Below are positions 1 to 8,768 of a stretch of 64,000 bases of DNA, piece after piece (within the stretch, counting starts at the first letter, position 1; each line of letters begins with the position of its first letter). The notes beneath the pieces were generated by a model. That model saw nothing but the letters and a program-made list of their open reading frames with translations. It made no database searches and had not been told where the DNA came from. The DNA is taken from contig CAVXXB010000002.1 in assembly GCA_963765585.1 (NCBI GenBank), forward strand, positions 1 through 64,000, written 5' to 3'. A program made the position numbers and the translations under genes. The stretch is from CAVXXB01 sp963765585. Lineage in GTDB: Bacteria > Calditrichota > Calditrichia > JAJRVZ01.

Positions 1-543
1 CTGTAGCCATGAGATTGCTTCGTCATCCGCCAGTCGGCGGATTTCTCGCAATGACATGAAAGTCTCATAGGGAATAGTTTGTATTTTGTTAAATGAACTG
101 GTTATAACTTATAGTATGCAGATCAGCCGCAAAACACCCAAAAGTAGTAGTAAGAGTTGTAAAAAAGTTGTAGATGAACCCTTTAGGGTTCAGAGTTCAA
201 AGTTCGGAGTTCAGGGATTATTGTACGGGAACATTGGATTAGGATTTAAATTTACCTCCGGTAGATATATCGCTCCTCTGGAGATCTGAAATCATTTGGC
301 AATGCGTGGGCTATAAATATGTCGCGCCGCCGGCGCTTCTGGATTGTTGCACAACTGTCAGTAATTGGTCGTAATACAAAGCCTCGGAGAGGCGGCATAT
401 TTATAGCAACACAGTCCCCCGACAATAATAACAGACTCCGGAGGAGCGGCATATAGAACTTATCGGCGAGTTGTAGTTGGTTGATTCAGGGTTCAGAGTT
501 CGAGGTTCAAAGTTCAAGGATTATAGTTTGATTTGGAGGAGTG
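1..543. repeat. Intergenic repeat block without a credible gene
   Basis: No supportable gene. Three repeat families are visible. At 10-65 there is a copy of a repeat that reads GAGATTGCTTCG...CTCGCAATGACA, also present near 13.43, 22.5 and 43.73 kb. At 180-222 and 486-519 there are arrays of an 8-nt word close to GTTCAGAG/GTTCAAAG. Between about 255 and 460 lies a hairpin-rich stretch built on GGCGACATATTTATAGC-like words, which recurs at 14.08-14.17 kb. Short open frames here are translations of these repeats. Confidence 0.75.
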
Positions 544-921
544 TTATTTTTTTTGCTTTTTATATTTCTCAAGATATCTTATAAAACCATGAATTGCAGC
601 GCGGGTTTGAGCAACCAGATCAAATGCTTCCTCAAACTCTTTAGATTCAATATATTTCTGATCCAGAGCAATATATAGCTGACTCTGAACCTCGGTGCAA
701 GATCGTTTTGCATATCTTAAAAAGCGCATAAATTCTACGTTTGATTCAGAGTCGAAGCCTTCTGCGATATTGTGCATCGATGAACCGGCAGCCCTTTGAA
801 TTCGATCTTTTAACCCATAATCACTTGTAAATTTTGGTTTCTTTGTAAATTTATAAACTGCTTGGGTTAACTTACGAGCCAGTTGCCACGCCTCAATCTC
901 TTCAAACCTATTAATTCTCAT
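544..921 (-). CDS. S23-type four-helix bundle protein
   Basis: A 125-residue protein matching the four-helix bundle family first described from 23S rRNA intervening sequences. It opens with the typical FEEIEAWQLARKL, has GLKDRIQRAAGSSMHNIAEGF in the middle, and the FLRYAKRSCTEVQSQL helix after it. Its molecular role is unknown; family members are common in environmental bacteria outside rRNA genes, and no rRNA is seen here. The ATG at 919-921 overlaps the end of the upstream MalT-like fragment. The gene sits between two inverted arrays of the GTTCAAAG word (486-519 and 931-989), an arrangement discussed in the findings. Confidence 0.88.
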   Translation of the reverse strand: MRINRFEEIEAWQLARKLTQAVYKFTKKPKFTSDYGLKDRIQRAAGSSMHNIAEGFDSESNVEFMRFLRYAKRSCTEVQSQLYIALDQKYIESKEFEEAFDLVAQTRAAIHGFIRYLEKYKKQKK

Positions 922-1637
922 CTAACATTTCTCTGAACTTTGAACTCTGAACTCTGAACCCTGAACTTTGAACCCCGAACCTTGAACTTTTTAATAATCA
1001 TTCCCCACGCCCTCGCTTTTACAACGACACTTACCCGTGAATGCACATTCCATTTTTGGTAGATATTATAGATATGCTTTTTTACAGTAGTGGTAGAAAG
1101 ATATAAATTGGCTGCAATTTCTTTATTTTTTAGTCCTTCGGCCAGCAGACCAACAATTTCAGTTTCGCGCTGGGTCAGAGATTCATGTTCATTTATATGT
1201 GTACCCGATTTGTTTGTAATAAGCTCTTCCCCGCGATGATCCTGAATATTGCTCCCTTGATCGGATGGCTTCTTTTTAAGTGCATCAAGTAATGTTTCTA
1301 CATGGTAGCCGCCAGCACCCGCGGCCGCCAGGTGTTCTAACATATCCACCATGAGTGGTCCGCATTCCATAAACGGAAAAACAAATCTACCCGGCTGTGC
1401 CAGGGAGACTGCGCGTTCCAGAATTTCGAGTGCCTCTTCTGTTTTGCCCTGCTTCCCGCAAGCCATAGCCAAAAGGGGTAAAATCTGGATTAACTGACAT
1501 ATATTGTGATGGCCCTCGTTCATGGCGGCATATTCGCGCAGACGTTCCTCTGCTTCAGTCAGGTTACCAGATGATCCTTCGGCAACAAGTAGCCGGCAAT
1601 ATGTGATACAAGGAATCTCAAACCACCAGATCATCAC
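918..1637 (-). CDS. MalT-like regulator, C-terminal piece (TPR end and LuxR HTH)
   Basis: Last of at least four pieces of one MalT-like (STAND ATPase) LuxR-family regulator that runs from 3790 down to about 990. This piece has the end of the helical TPR region and a LuxR-type helix-turn-helix: LTQRETEIVGLLAEGL, then NKEIAANLYLSTTTVKKHI and VHSRVSVVVKARAWG. The gene proper probably ended shortly after ARAWGMIIKK. The last 20 or so residues are read from an intergenic word array (931-989), so the repeat supplies a new C-terminus and stop codon. Upstream, frames join near 1635 and 1740. DNA-binding output domain; the inducer is unknown. Confidence 0.8.
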   Translation of the reverse strand: MMIWWFEIPCITYCRLLVAEGSSGNLTEAEERLREYAAMNEGHHNICQLIQILPLLAMACGKQGKTEEALEILERAVSLAQPGRFVFPFMECGPLMVDMLEHLAAAGAGGYHVETLLDALKKKPSDQGSNIQDHRGEELITNKSGTHINEHESLTQRETEIVGLLAEGLKNKEIAANLYLSTTTVKKHIYNIYQKWNVHSRVSVVVKARAWGMIIKKFKVRGSKFRVQSSEFKVQRNVR

Positions 1638-1715
1638 TTCCGGTGCCGGGGATTCGCTTCTCTTAAGCCAACGAATGCATCCGGGGTACGCCCCTGAAGA
1701 ATTGCAAGACGTGCA

Positions 1716-2741
1716 TCACAGGCATCGGCCATGGCTAGCAAATGCCGGATCACTCCGGGCATCTGCATATTCACGGAGGATCTGTTGTGTTTCCCGGACT
1801 TTCTCCCGATTTCCCAGGGCTTCATATGCCATCATCAGACCCACCAGCGAGTCTACCGCTGCCCGGTCATGGTGTACGAAGCGCTGCGCGACGGACCGTT
1901 CCAGGTAAAAAACAGCCTTGTCCAGCTCATTCCGGTAAAGGTGGATCAAACCCGGTAAGTAATCACTCCAGGCCTCGGCATACACAAAGTGCCTGGCTCT
2001 TGCGGTTTCATTAAAAGGGCGACCATAAGGTTCTGCTTTAACCAGGTCGCCTGCGATAATGTGCAGGTACATATGCGTTGCCAGCAACCTGGATTTTCGC
2101 AGATCATTGGGAGGTGGATGCCCGTTAAGCAGACCATCCAGGATAGTGAGGGCATGTTTTTTTTGACCTTCCATCTGGCTTGCCAGTCCAAAGAAAATTT
2201 CCGTCTGAGCACGGACCTCATGACTGGAATCCGGGACATGCGTCAGGGCAATATCAAGTGATTTCAAACTGCCGGCACCATCATTGAGAAAAAACTGGAA
2301 ATACCCACGAAAAAATGCCACTTCTCCACGTAATGCTTTCTGGTCAGAACCATCTTGCAGCAGAGACTCTACCTGATCTATTACCGGCAGGAGTTCAGCG
2401 AAACGTAGTTGATGATGAAAAACCCAGGCCTGGGCCAACAATAGCCCTGCCCGTTCCCGGATAACCGTGTCCGGCAGGCGGGACAGCCATTTTTCGAGAA
2501 GGAACATTTGATCAGTGTTGAGTGCATTTTGCCTGTTACGTTCAACGATTTGCGCTGCCCGCTCAACATTTTCGGCGGCAAGCGCATGCTCAATCGCTTC
2601 CTCAATTAATCCTTGTTTTTCAAACCATGCTGATACATTTATATGATCGGTTTTAATTTCTTCATTCGTCAGGTGTTTCTTTAAACGGTTTTGCAGAAGA
2701 CTCCTGAAACAGGTGGTGATAACGAAACCAACGATGTTCAT
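1716..2741 (-). CDS. MalT-like regulator, middle piece (TPR-like helical region)
   Basis: Helical-repeat region of the same broken MalT-like gene. Real coding starts near 2700, where SLLQNRLKKHL continues the RYHHLFQE of the previous piece; the first dozen residues of the open frame are out-of-frame. WFEKQGLIEEAIEHALAAEN is the typical first MalT helical repeat after the ATPase winged-helix part. A one-base shift near 1740 moves the frame on to a short bridging segment (about 1640-1740) and then to the HTH piece. In MalT this region holds the inducer-binding superhelix. Confidence 0.78.
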   Translation of the reverse strand: MNIVGFVITTCFRSLLQNRLKKHLTNEEIKTDHINVSAWFEKQGLIEEAIEHALAAENVERAAQIVERNRQNALNTDQMFLLEKWLSRLPDTVIRERAGLLLAQAWVFHHQLRFAELLPVIDQVESLLQDGSDQKALRGEVAFFRGYFQFFLNDGAGSLKSLDIALTHVPDSSHEVRAQTEIFFGLASQMEGQKKHALTILDGLLNGHPPPNDLRKSRLLATHMYLHIIAGDLVKAEPYGRPFNETARARHFVYAEAWSDYLPGLIHLYRNELDKAVFYLERSVAQRFVHHDRAAVDSLVGLMMAYEALGNREKVRETQQILREYADARSDPAFASHGRCL

Positions 2742-3546
2742 GATCTAATGGTATCACAAACATGCCTGCTTTCTCCAACCAGTTCAGGAAAGAGGCACCA
2801 TCACTTTTCGCTTCGGAATTCTGTTTGTCCGTACTAAAAAATTCATCCAGTAAATCAGCACAAAAACGATTTAGGATTGATGCCCTGAGCAGGTTTTTTT
2901 GGTTGTCGGGGTGTTGTTTTGCAAGAACTTCTTCTATCAGGAACTCAGTGATCGCATGCATAGAAACACGTTGCATACTTTCCAACAATTTCAGAATATC
3001 TTCCGAACGGTTTATGGAGAGTGCCGTCATTCGCAGACCGGTTATCCAGCCTTCCGTTTTATTCAATAACGAAAGGGATAAATTTTCATCCAGTGAGAAA
3101 CCATGTAGTTTTTCGAAAAGTTCGCTTATTTCATTCGCCTTAAATGATAATTCCTGCATGCGAAATTCGACAATCTTGCCATGTGCACGCAAATCATGCA
3201 AAGGCAGGGGCGGATCTCTTCTTGACAGAATAGTCATTCGCATGTTGCGTGGTGGATAGCGCAGCATGGCTTCAATTAAATCATGTATCAGTTTCTCCTC
3301 GATATGGTGATAATCATCTAATACCAGGATAAATTTTTGATTAATCTCGTCTAATTCATTTATCAGTGTTTGTGAGAGTAGCTCTCGGGTCGGCAGTTCA
3401 ACTGCGTTTAGTAAATTGCCAATCCTTTTTAGAGATCCGGCAAACAAACCGTCTACTGCGGTGACCAGATAGGTGAGAAAAACACGCAGATCATTATCTT
3501 TTTTATCCAGAGAAACCCAGGCAGCAGGAACTGCCACAGGATTCAA
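2662..3546 (-). CDS. MalT-like regulator, STAND ATPase piece
   Basis: NTPase core of the same broken regulator. PAAWVSLDKKDND, then FILVLDDYHHIE (Walker B region), MTILSRRDPPLPL (sensor-like RDPP motif) and TEGWITGLRMTALS are standard MalT-family landmarks, ending at the HRWFRYHHLFQE motif. The P-loop lies in the upstream piece; the two frames join by a single-base shift close to 3540. The downstream junction is near 2700. The same landmarks occur in the second MalT-like protein at 23.9-26.2 kb, so the two are paralogues. Confidence 0.82.
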   Translation of the reverse strand: MNPVAVPAAWVSLDKKDNDLRVFLTYLVTAVDGLFAGSLKRIGNLLNAVELPTRELLSQTLINELDEINQKFILVLDDYHHIEEKLIHDLIEAMLRYPPRNMRMTILSRRDPPLPLHDLRAHGKIVEFRMQELSFKANEISELFEKLHGFSLDENLSLSLLNKTEGWITGLRMTALSINRSEDILKLLESMQRVSMHAITEFLIEEVLAKQHPDNQKNLLRASILNRFCADLLDEFFSTDKQNSEAKSDGASFLNWLEKAGMFVIPLDHEHRWFRYHHLFQESSAKPFKETPDE

Positions 3547-3790
3547 TCCAGGAACTGATCAGGGTGCTTTTCCCGTAACCGGCGGGCGCGGTAACCAGAG
3601 CGAGTGGAACATGCCCGTGCTTATCAAGATTTTTTAGCAATTCGGTGCGCGGAACAAAGTCTACCGGCAATGGGGGCCGGTGTAGTTTTGTTGATAACAC
3701 CGGGGTATGGATTGAATGAGCTATTTCCCCGCTCCGCTCCCCAATTTTTGTATGTGTAATTTGTTTATTCATGATGTTAAAAGAGTTCAA
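3503..3790 (-). CDS. MalT-like regulator, N-terminal piece with P-loop
   Basis: N-terminus of the broken MalT-like gene. It carries STKLHRPPLPVDFVPRTELL, the usual start of these proteins, and the Walker A sequence APAGYGKSTLISSW. The last ~13 residues are out of frame. There are two in-frame starts, ATG at 3790 and at 3772 (MNKQITHT); neither has a clear Shine-Dalgarno sequence. Unlike the 26 kb paralogue it has no receiver domain. The start codon sits right at the edge of a GTTCAAAG word array (3782-3815), inverted relative to the array at the gene's 3' end. Confidence 0.78.
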   Translation of the reverse strand: MNSFNIMNKQITHTKIGERSGEIAHSIHTPVLSTKLHRPPLPVDFVPRTELLKNLDKHGHVPLALVTAPAGYGKSTLISSWIESCGSSCCLGFSG

Positions 3791-4078
3791 AGTTCAGAGT
3801 TCAAGGTTCAAAGTTTCATGATCTGAATATATGACGTTTAAATATTTTATCACCGATCCGGATATTTAAAATAATTCTCGCAAAGACGCCAAGTCGCAAA
3901 GAAACAATCACTTATTATTATTTGTAAAAAGATACATCAAAGGGTGTCATAGGGACACGGCATGCCGTGTCCCTACGAAAGATATTTTGAAACAAAGTCT
4001 ATTATTGTTGACACACACAATTTATTCTTAACCTTTTACGCCTAAGCGGCTTTGCGTGAGGTACGATGTTCCGTTTTC

Positions 4079-5197
4079 TTAAAACGCTTCCTCAATCCCG
4101 AAATAGATCCCGCTGGTATCCTTGCCAAGCCCAAGATCGATCCGTAGATTGATTTTTTCTTCTTCATTAAACAGAACCCGCAGGCCTAAACCATAGGAGG
4201 GTTTGAAATACTTTGATTGAAATTTTGTGACGTCCGAAGCCACATCACCCACACCGGCAAAAACCGCAAATCCCAGGCGCCACCAGAAATACTGACGGTA
4301 TTCCATCTGAGCGGCCAGGTAGGCTCTATCCCGGTACCGGCCTTCAAAATAACCACGCATAATTTCACCGCCACCCAGAGCCGGTAATTTGTAAAAAGGG
4401 ACATCGCCCCAGGTATTCATAAAATACCCCTGAAACCCGAGCACATGATCCGGCGCAAAAGACCAAAAATGGCGCGTATCAACCGTATAGGATGTAAATG
4501 TATACTTGCTGCCAATATCTTTAGCATAGACTATCATCTCTGCTTCAGTATATCCGCCTTCGTTGGGGAAGAACACATTATCCCGATCATCCCAGATCCA
4601 GATCATGCCTATTCCCGCTACGGCACCCCCCTCTTTACCGGGAAAGCTAACATCTGAATTCAGGTAAGGATTATCTTTATTTTCTACAATAGTAAAATCC
4701 CGGTATTCAAGGACAAGCCCGGTCCTATTGGCAATGAATATGGTCGGCGGCATCTGGAAATTTAGTTTTCCGCCAAAATTGTCAATAAAAAAAGATTCAT
4801 TTCCATTATCCGGTGTATTGTTTCCAATACCAAAGAATTTATCATATTCGTGGGCTAATCTTATTTCAATATCTGATGCAATTGTATTTTTACTGAAATA
4901 CAGTGATGATTTTAGCAGAAGCTGATAGGATTTAAGTGTGGCATACCAACCGGAAAAAGTTATTTTTGAAGGATTCAGTAAAGGGTCTTTGTCTGTATAA
5001 AATGTCATTACCCCACCGGCCCCACCTGCCAATTCTGTTTCCGGTGAATAAAAGGCAAATGGATACCCATTAAAATGAATTTTATAATCCTTCTTATCTG
5101 TACTATCCGCTTCTTCCTGGGCAAAAGCCGGAGCGGCAAGAAAAATTATAATTACAAGAAAAAAACAACACCTGGTGATTAAAGAAAACTTTTTCAT
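4079..5197 (-). CDS. Omp85/BamA-like outer membrane barrel protein
   Basis: A 372-residue protein with a signal peptide (LVIIIFLAAPAFAQ) followed by a predicted barrel and a C-terminal phenylalanine (IEEAF), the usual outer-membrane insertion signal. The LPALGGGEIMRGYFEGRYRD segment matches the conserved (V/I)RG(F/Y) loop-6 region of Omp85/surface antigen D15 proteins. No POTRA repeats precede it, so it is a short, barrel-only member rather than BamA itself. Function could be protein or lipid export, or a patatin-like secretion barrel remnant; the neighbours do not decide. It lies alone between repeat blocks. Confidence 0.82.
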   Translation of the reverse strand: MKKFSLITRCCFFLVIIIFLAAPAFAQEEADSTDKKDYKIHFNGYPFAFYSPETELAGGAGGVMTFYTDKDPLLNPSKITFSGWYATLKSYQLLLKSSLYFSKNTIASDIEIRLAHEYDKFFGIGNNTPDNGNESFFIDNFGGKLNFQMPPTIFIANRTGLVLEYRDFTIVENKDNPYLNSDVSFPGKEGGAVAGIGMIWIWDDRDNVFFPNEGGYTEAEMIVYAKDIGSKYTFTSYTVDTRHFWSFAPDHVLGFQGYFMNTWGDVPFYKLPALGGGEIMRGYFEGRYRDRAYLAAQMEYRQYFWWRLGFAVFAGVGDVASDVTKFQSKYFKPSYGLGLRVLFNEEEKINLRIDLGLGKDTSGIYFGIEEAF

Positions 5198-5632
5198 TAT
5201 TTATTTCCTCCCATTTTTGATAATATTGTGTTGGCGAAATACAAACAAAAACCAAACAAATCCTAATATCTAATTCCTAAATCCTAAACAAATCACAAAT
5301 TACAATATTCAAATAATAAACAAATCCCAGGTCGTAGGTACCACAATGGTCATCTCGATATTCCGGCTAAAAGGTTCTTATCCATAGGATCCCGTTCCGG
5401 GACAGAATGACCCATCTGAGACCTGGTGCCTTCGCGAATCTTGCATCCTGCATCTTGTATCCTGTATCCAGTGCCCCCGTAAAACGGGGTCTCCGCTTCG
5501 CTACGACCAGTGCCGAGTGGCGAGTACCGAGTGCCTAGTGACGAGTGAAAACAACCCCCTAACCCCCTTTTTTAAGGGGGAACCACTCTGTGCCTTTCCT
5601 CAGGGACTTAGGGACTCAGGCGCTCAGGGACT
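5198..5632. repeat. Intergenic repeat block
   Basis: No gene seen. From left to right: AATCCTAAATCC-type words (5260-5290), an ATCCTGCATCTTG array (5445-5472), the CCCCGTAAAACGGGG hairpin with its TCTCCGCTTCGCTACGAC tail (5475-5505), a GAGTACCGAGTGCC array (5506-5548), the palindrome CCCCCTTTTTTAAGGGGG (5561-5582) and an AGGGACTCAGG array (5600-5635) that runs into the stop of the radical SAM gene. Confidence 0.8.
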
Positions 5633-6895
5633 TCAATTCTGAATCGGTATCGCTTTCTCTTTCCTCGGCACCGTATTCAAAAAGGTGCCGTAATTCTTCA
5701 ATTCCTCTAACCGGCAGGACCAGACCAGTTTGTCTTCATGTACCGTAATATCCGGGCAGCCGTCACACATACTCTGCCGGCCATCCTGCATAAAATCTAC
5801 CGGTTGAATAAACATGATGGTTTGCATATACAAAGGTTTAAATATCCGGAACGGATTCTTTAATAAGGCAAGCAGATATTTTCCAGTGATTTTCCTTAGT
5901 CCCTTGTCAAACGGCCATAATAGAAACGCCGCCGAACGCCCGGTCTTGAGTATTTGCGGTGAGGCATAGGACAAATATTTGTCTTTGGCAAAATGATACA
6001 CTGACATCATCAATTCGAGAAATTTTCCGCCGACATAACCGTAGATTTTATCCTTTGTACCCACCCTCTCGGTCAACAACCATTTATAAGCCGCCGGATC
6101 TTCCGTGCCATTTAGAAAGGCAGCCGGTTCAAAATCGGGAAAATGGTCTTTGGCTATCTTTACCAGATCGGTTGATTTAATATCCACTTTGCGGTTTTCA
6201 TCGGAATGATACATAATCGTATCCCATTCCACTTTTTCACCACCGGAATACCAGTCATATGGTAACTGAGGTATGATATGGCGGAAACATATAAATACCA
6301 TGGTATGGACGATATCGATATGTTTGTGGGCCCATTCGATCATTTTGGGTACATAATGAATATTTTCCTGATATACCGTTGAATTGAACGAACAGGCAAT
6401 ATTTTTATGGACGGCCAGCATCTCCGCATAATGCAGACGCAGGTCGTTTAATTCCAGTTCATTTTTCCCGGCCCACTCACCCGGTCGTCCCTGGTTACTG
6501 TCAATATGAAAGGTAAAGCCAAAAACTCCAGCCGTATGCAGTTCTTTTAACAGTTCTTTGGTCAGGGCCAGTCCGTTGGTGTTAATTATGGGTTTCAACC
6601 CTCTTTTTTTGATTTCGGCCACCAATGGAATTATATCCGGGTACAGCAGCGGGTCACCGCCGGCAATGGAGATACAGTCGGATTTTCGCAATTTCTGAAA
6701 AATATCAAGTTCGTGTTGTACTTCTTCGAAACTTTTGTGTGAGCTTTTCTCATTATCACGATAGCAACCATCACAGGCCAGGTTACATTCGGCCGTCGGC
6801 TCTAACCATGATATGCCATTATCAGGCAAAGTCCAGGGCAGTCTGTACAAACTGTTGTGATTGATGATATCATTACTCATTTTTTTTACTCCCAT
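5633..6895 (-). CDS. Radical SAM protein with C-terminal cysteine cluster
   Basis: Radical SAM enzyme with CNLACDGC (CxxxCxxC, residues 37-44), which ligates the SAM-binding [4Fe-4S] cluster, and the SIAGGDPLLYPDI GGD/E motif after it. A second cysteine-rich stretch near the C-terminus (MCDGCPDITVHEDKLVWSC) suggests a SPASM/twitch-like auxiliary cluster, as in peptide or carbohydrate-modifying members. The substrate cannot be named. The start is more likely the internal ATG at 6880 (MSNDIINHN) than 6895. It stands alone, without a recognisable peptide substrate gene beside it. The overall family is secure, the reaction is not. Confidence 0.85.
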   Translation of the reverse strand: MGVKKMSNDIINHNSLYRLPWTLPDNGISWLEPTAECNLACDGCYRDNEKSSHKSFEEVQHELDIFQKLRKSDCISIAGGDPLLYPDIIPLVAEIKKRGLKPIINTNGLALTKELLKELHTAGVFGFTFHIDSNQGRPGEWAGKNELELNDLRLHYAEMLAVHKNIACSFNSTVYQENIHYVPKMIEWAHKHIDIVHTMVFICFRHIIPQLPYDWYSGGEKVEWDTIMYHSDENRKVDIKSTDLVKIAKDHFPDFEPAAFLNGTEDPAAYKWLLTERVGTKDKIYGYVGGKFLELMMSVYHFAKDKYLSYASPQILKTGRSAAFLLWPFDKGLRKITGKYLLALLKNPFRIFKPLYMQTIMFIQPVDFMQDGRQSMCDGCPDITVHEDKLVWSCRLEELKNYGTFLNTVPRKEKAIPIQN

Positions 6896-7232
6896 TTTTA
6901 AATTATAAAATCAATTTTATATAAATTTTTGAATTCATCAATATTAAACATCCAACCATATTTCGCCCCTCCGGGGCTTTGATCCGAATTTGAATCCTTT
7001 TTCCGTGGGCTTTGCCCACGGCTAGAATTGTTTAACCCCTTCGGGGTTATTCCGATATGCCAGTTCTGGATCCTGGTGCCAGTAAAAATACAACCCCCTA
7101 ACCCCCTTTTTTAAGGGGAACTGACTCTGTGCCTTTGCGTCTTTTCTCAGGACTCAGGTACTTAGGCGCCAGGGACTTTTTTCTGAACACAACCCCCTAA
7201 CCCCCTTTTTTAAGGGGGAACTGACTCGCCTC
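6896..7232. repeat. Intergenic repeat block with composite hairpin element
   Basis: No gene. Holds copy 1 of a composite element (6964-7072): a CCCCTCCGGGG hairpin, a GTGGGCTTTGCCCAC hairpin, the AACCCCTTCGGGGTT hairpin, then CCGATATGCCAGTTCTGG. This is followed by two CCCCCTTTTTTAAGGGG palindromes (7082-7120 and 7190-7220) separated by an AGGGACTCAGG array. Such GC-rich hairpins with T runs could end transcription, but that is inference. Confidence 0.75.
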
Positions 7233-7820
7233 CTACAAATGCCAATTCAAAGCCAGGCCGTATTCCATTCCGGTTATGTTGTATGGCAGGCTCGGTTCCA
7301 GCACATGGCTGTTATATTTTGCCTGGCCTTCAATTTCCAGCTGGCCGAATAATAATATACCCAGCCCGATGCCGACCTGGAAATGTAAATGTGCCGAGGT
7401 TTTATCTACCGACTCCTCTGCCGTTTCATAAGTTTGGGATACGATATTAACGCCGCTCATTGCCAGTAAAAATGGACGAAAAGTTTTTGTTGCAAAATAA
7501 TAACGCCCGCCAATTGCCAATGGAATAATAGAAAATTTGGCATCGCCGCTAAACTCCATTTCTTCATTGGCATCAAAGTTGATATATCCGGCCTGGAACA
7601 TCAGGGCAAAATTATCAGCAGATAATGTGCCATAGCCCACTGTTACAGCAGTACCATTCTTCCAGCTCTCCTTAAATTCTCCAATACTGTTTACTCCGGC
7701 ACCCTGCAAAGTAACGAATGATTGATTTGCCGATTCGTTATTGCCCATATCGGTCGTGATCTGCGCCGGCAGAGTAGATATGACCAGCAGGCTCAAAATA
7801 CCTGTTATAATTGTTTTCAT
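7233..7820 (-). CDS. Small outer-membrane beta-barrel protein, function unknown
   Basis: A 195-residue protein with a clear signal peptide (MKTIITGILSLLVISTLPAQ) and alternating hydrophobic strands, for instance IIPLAIGGRYYFATKTFRPFLL and HFQVGIGLGILLFGQLEIEGQAKY, ending in YGLALNWHL. This is the pattern of an OmpW/OmpX-like eight-stranded barrel. No specific family is recognised. It is intact, in contrast with the broken DUF3943 gene next to it. An array of TGGAGTATTGGAG words lies directly upstream of its start (7846-7946). Confidence 0.7.
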   Translation of the reverse strand: MKTIITGILSLLVISTLPAQITTDMGNNESANQSFVTLQGAGVNSIGEFKESWKNGTAVTVGYGTLSADNFALMFQAGYINFDANEEMEFSGDAKFSIIPLAIGGRYYFATKTFRPFLLAMSGVNIVSQTYETAEESVDKTSAHLHFQVGIGLGILLFGQLEIEGQAKYNSHVLEPSLPYNITGMEYGLALNWHL

Positions 7821-7845
7821 TAGAATTTCTCCATAATTATGATAT

Positions 7846-7946
7846 TTGGATTATTGGAGTGTTGGAGTAATGATCTAAAAAACACCCAAATTGTAACCAA
7901 CCAATTATATCTCCAATACTCCATCTCTCCATCACTCCATTTCTCC
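7846..7946. repeat. Fold-back pair of GGAGTATT word arrays
   Basis: TGGAGTRT words at 7846-7870 are followed, after about 40 nt, by the same words in inverted orientation (CTCCAATACTCC) at 7910-7946. Transcribed or single-stranded, the locus can fold on itself as an imperfect hairpin. Confidence 0.6.
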
Positions 7947-8028
7947 AACCTTAAACTCTGAACTTTGAATCCTTTACTTTTCAAACAACCCCCTCTATCC
8001 CCCTTTATTAAGGGGGAGGTAACTCCCG

Positions 8029-8341
8029 TCAAAACGCATATCCAATAAACAATCTTTGTTCATTATTGCGATGATCTCAAGTCCGGAAAATCGTCATATT
8101 TACCCAGACGATGATAGAGCAAATATTCGAGCCCGACAAAGAGTTTTTTGTATAGTCTGATGCGGAGTTTTGGTGACCACATGCCAATCAATTCATCGCC
8201 CGGCGCACCATCCCAGGTATGGATCCACCAGAAACTATACCCGAGATACAGAGACCCGAACGAGAAGCGTAAAAATGCTTCCATTTTAGCATGGGCCCCG
8301 GGTCCTAAATTATAGGTCCGGGCAGAATCAAGAAAGAGCAA
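8029..8341 (-). CDS. DUF3943 protein, C-terminal piece
   Basis: C-terminal end of the DUF3943-domain gene that begins at 9455. GSLYLGYSFWWIHTWDGA and RLYKKLFVGLEYLLYHRLG are barrel-like strands. The open frame stops at 8063, but the neighbouring frame reads NNEQRLFIGYAF and stop at 8029, giving the expected aromatic C-terminus of an outer-membrane protein; a one-base shift near 8060 explains this. The upstream joint lies near 8335. Confidence 0.68.
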
Positions 8342-8700
8342 TCTTGTAATCTTCCGAATAATCGGAATTCGCGCCGCCCATAAGCAGCAGGGCGCCGTGC
8401 ATCAATACCGATAAACTGGACACTTTTATTATGCGGTGTGCGATAACCAATACCGGGGCCAATACTGGTACCACCCAGTTGGTATACGCTATTTTCCAGG
8501 TAATCAAAATGATTAAAGATACCCCATAAAAATTTGGAATTATCGCCAACGGTTGAATTATCGCCATGCAGCATGGCATAAATTCGAAACTGGCCGATGG
8601 GCGGCTGCTCACCGGCATAATTTATCAGCATATTAAAACGGAAAAAATCAAACGGTTTATATTTGTTCATCTCAAACAGCCGGCCATAGGCGAAATCCAT
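8305..8700 (-). CDS. DUF3943 protein, middle piece
   Basis: Middle of the same gene. MDFAYGRLFEMNKYKPFDFFRFNML and VYQLGGTSIGPGIGYRTPHNK are in frame. Near 8395 the frame must move to the one reading ALLLMGGANSDYSEDYKIAL, and near 8335 it moves again to the C-terminal piece. Coding in the same frame continues upstream to about 8790, where it meets the N-terminal piece. Confidence 0.68.
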   Translation of the reverse strand: MDFAYGRLFEMNKYKPFDFFRFNMLINYAGEQPPIGQFRIYAMLHGDNSTVGDNSKFLWGIFNHFDYLENSVYQLGGTSIGPGIGYRTPHNKSVQFIGIDARRPAAYGRREFRLFGRLQDCSFLILPGPII

Positions 8701-8768
8701 AGTAAATATCCCGTTTTGCGTACCATTCTCAAGGCTGGTACCCTCGCCGACATTATTGACACCAAGGC

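Noticed and set aside
544..921. Intervening sequence in a 23S rRNA gene
   Set aside because: The protein family occurs in such places, but no rRNA sequence flanks it here.
4079..5197. BamA
   Set aside because: Only the barrel is present, with no POTRA domains, and the length is under half that of BamA.
7820..8032. Small gene between the barrel protein and DUF3943
   Set aside because: Its codons are entirely repeat words (GGAG words and a CCCCCTTTATTAAGGGGG palindrome); no ribosome site.
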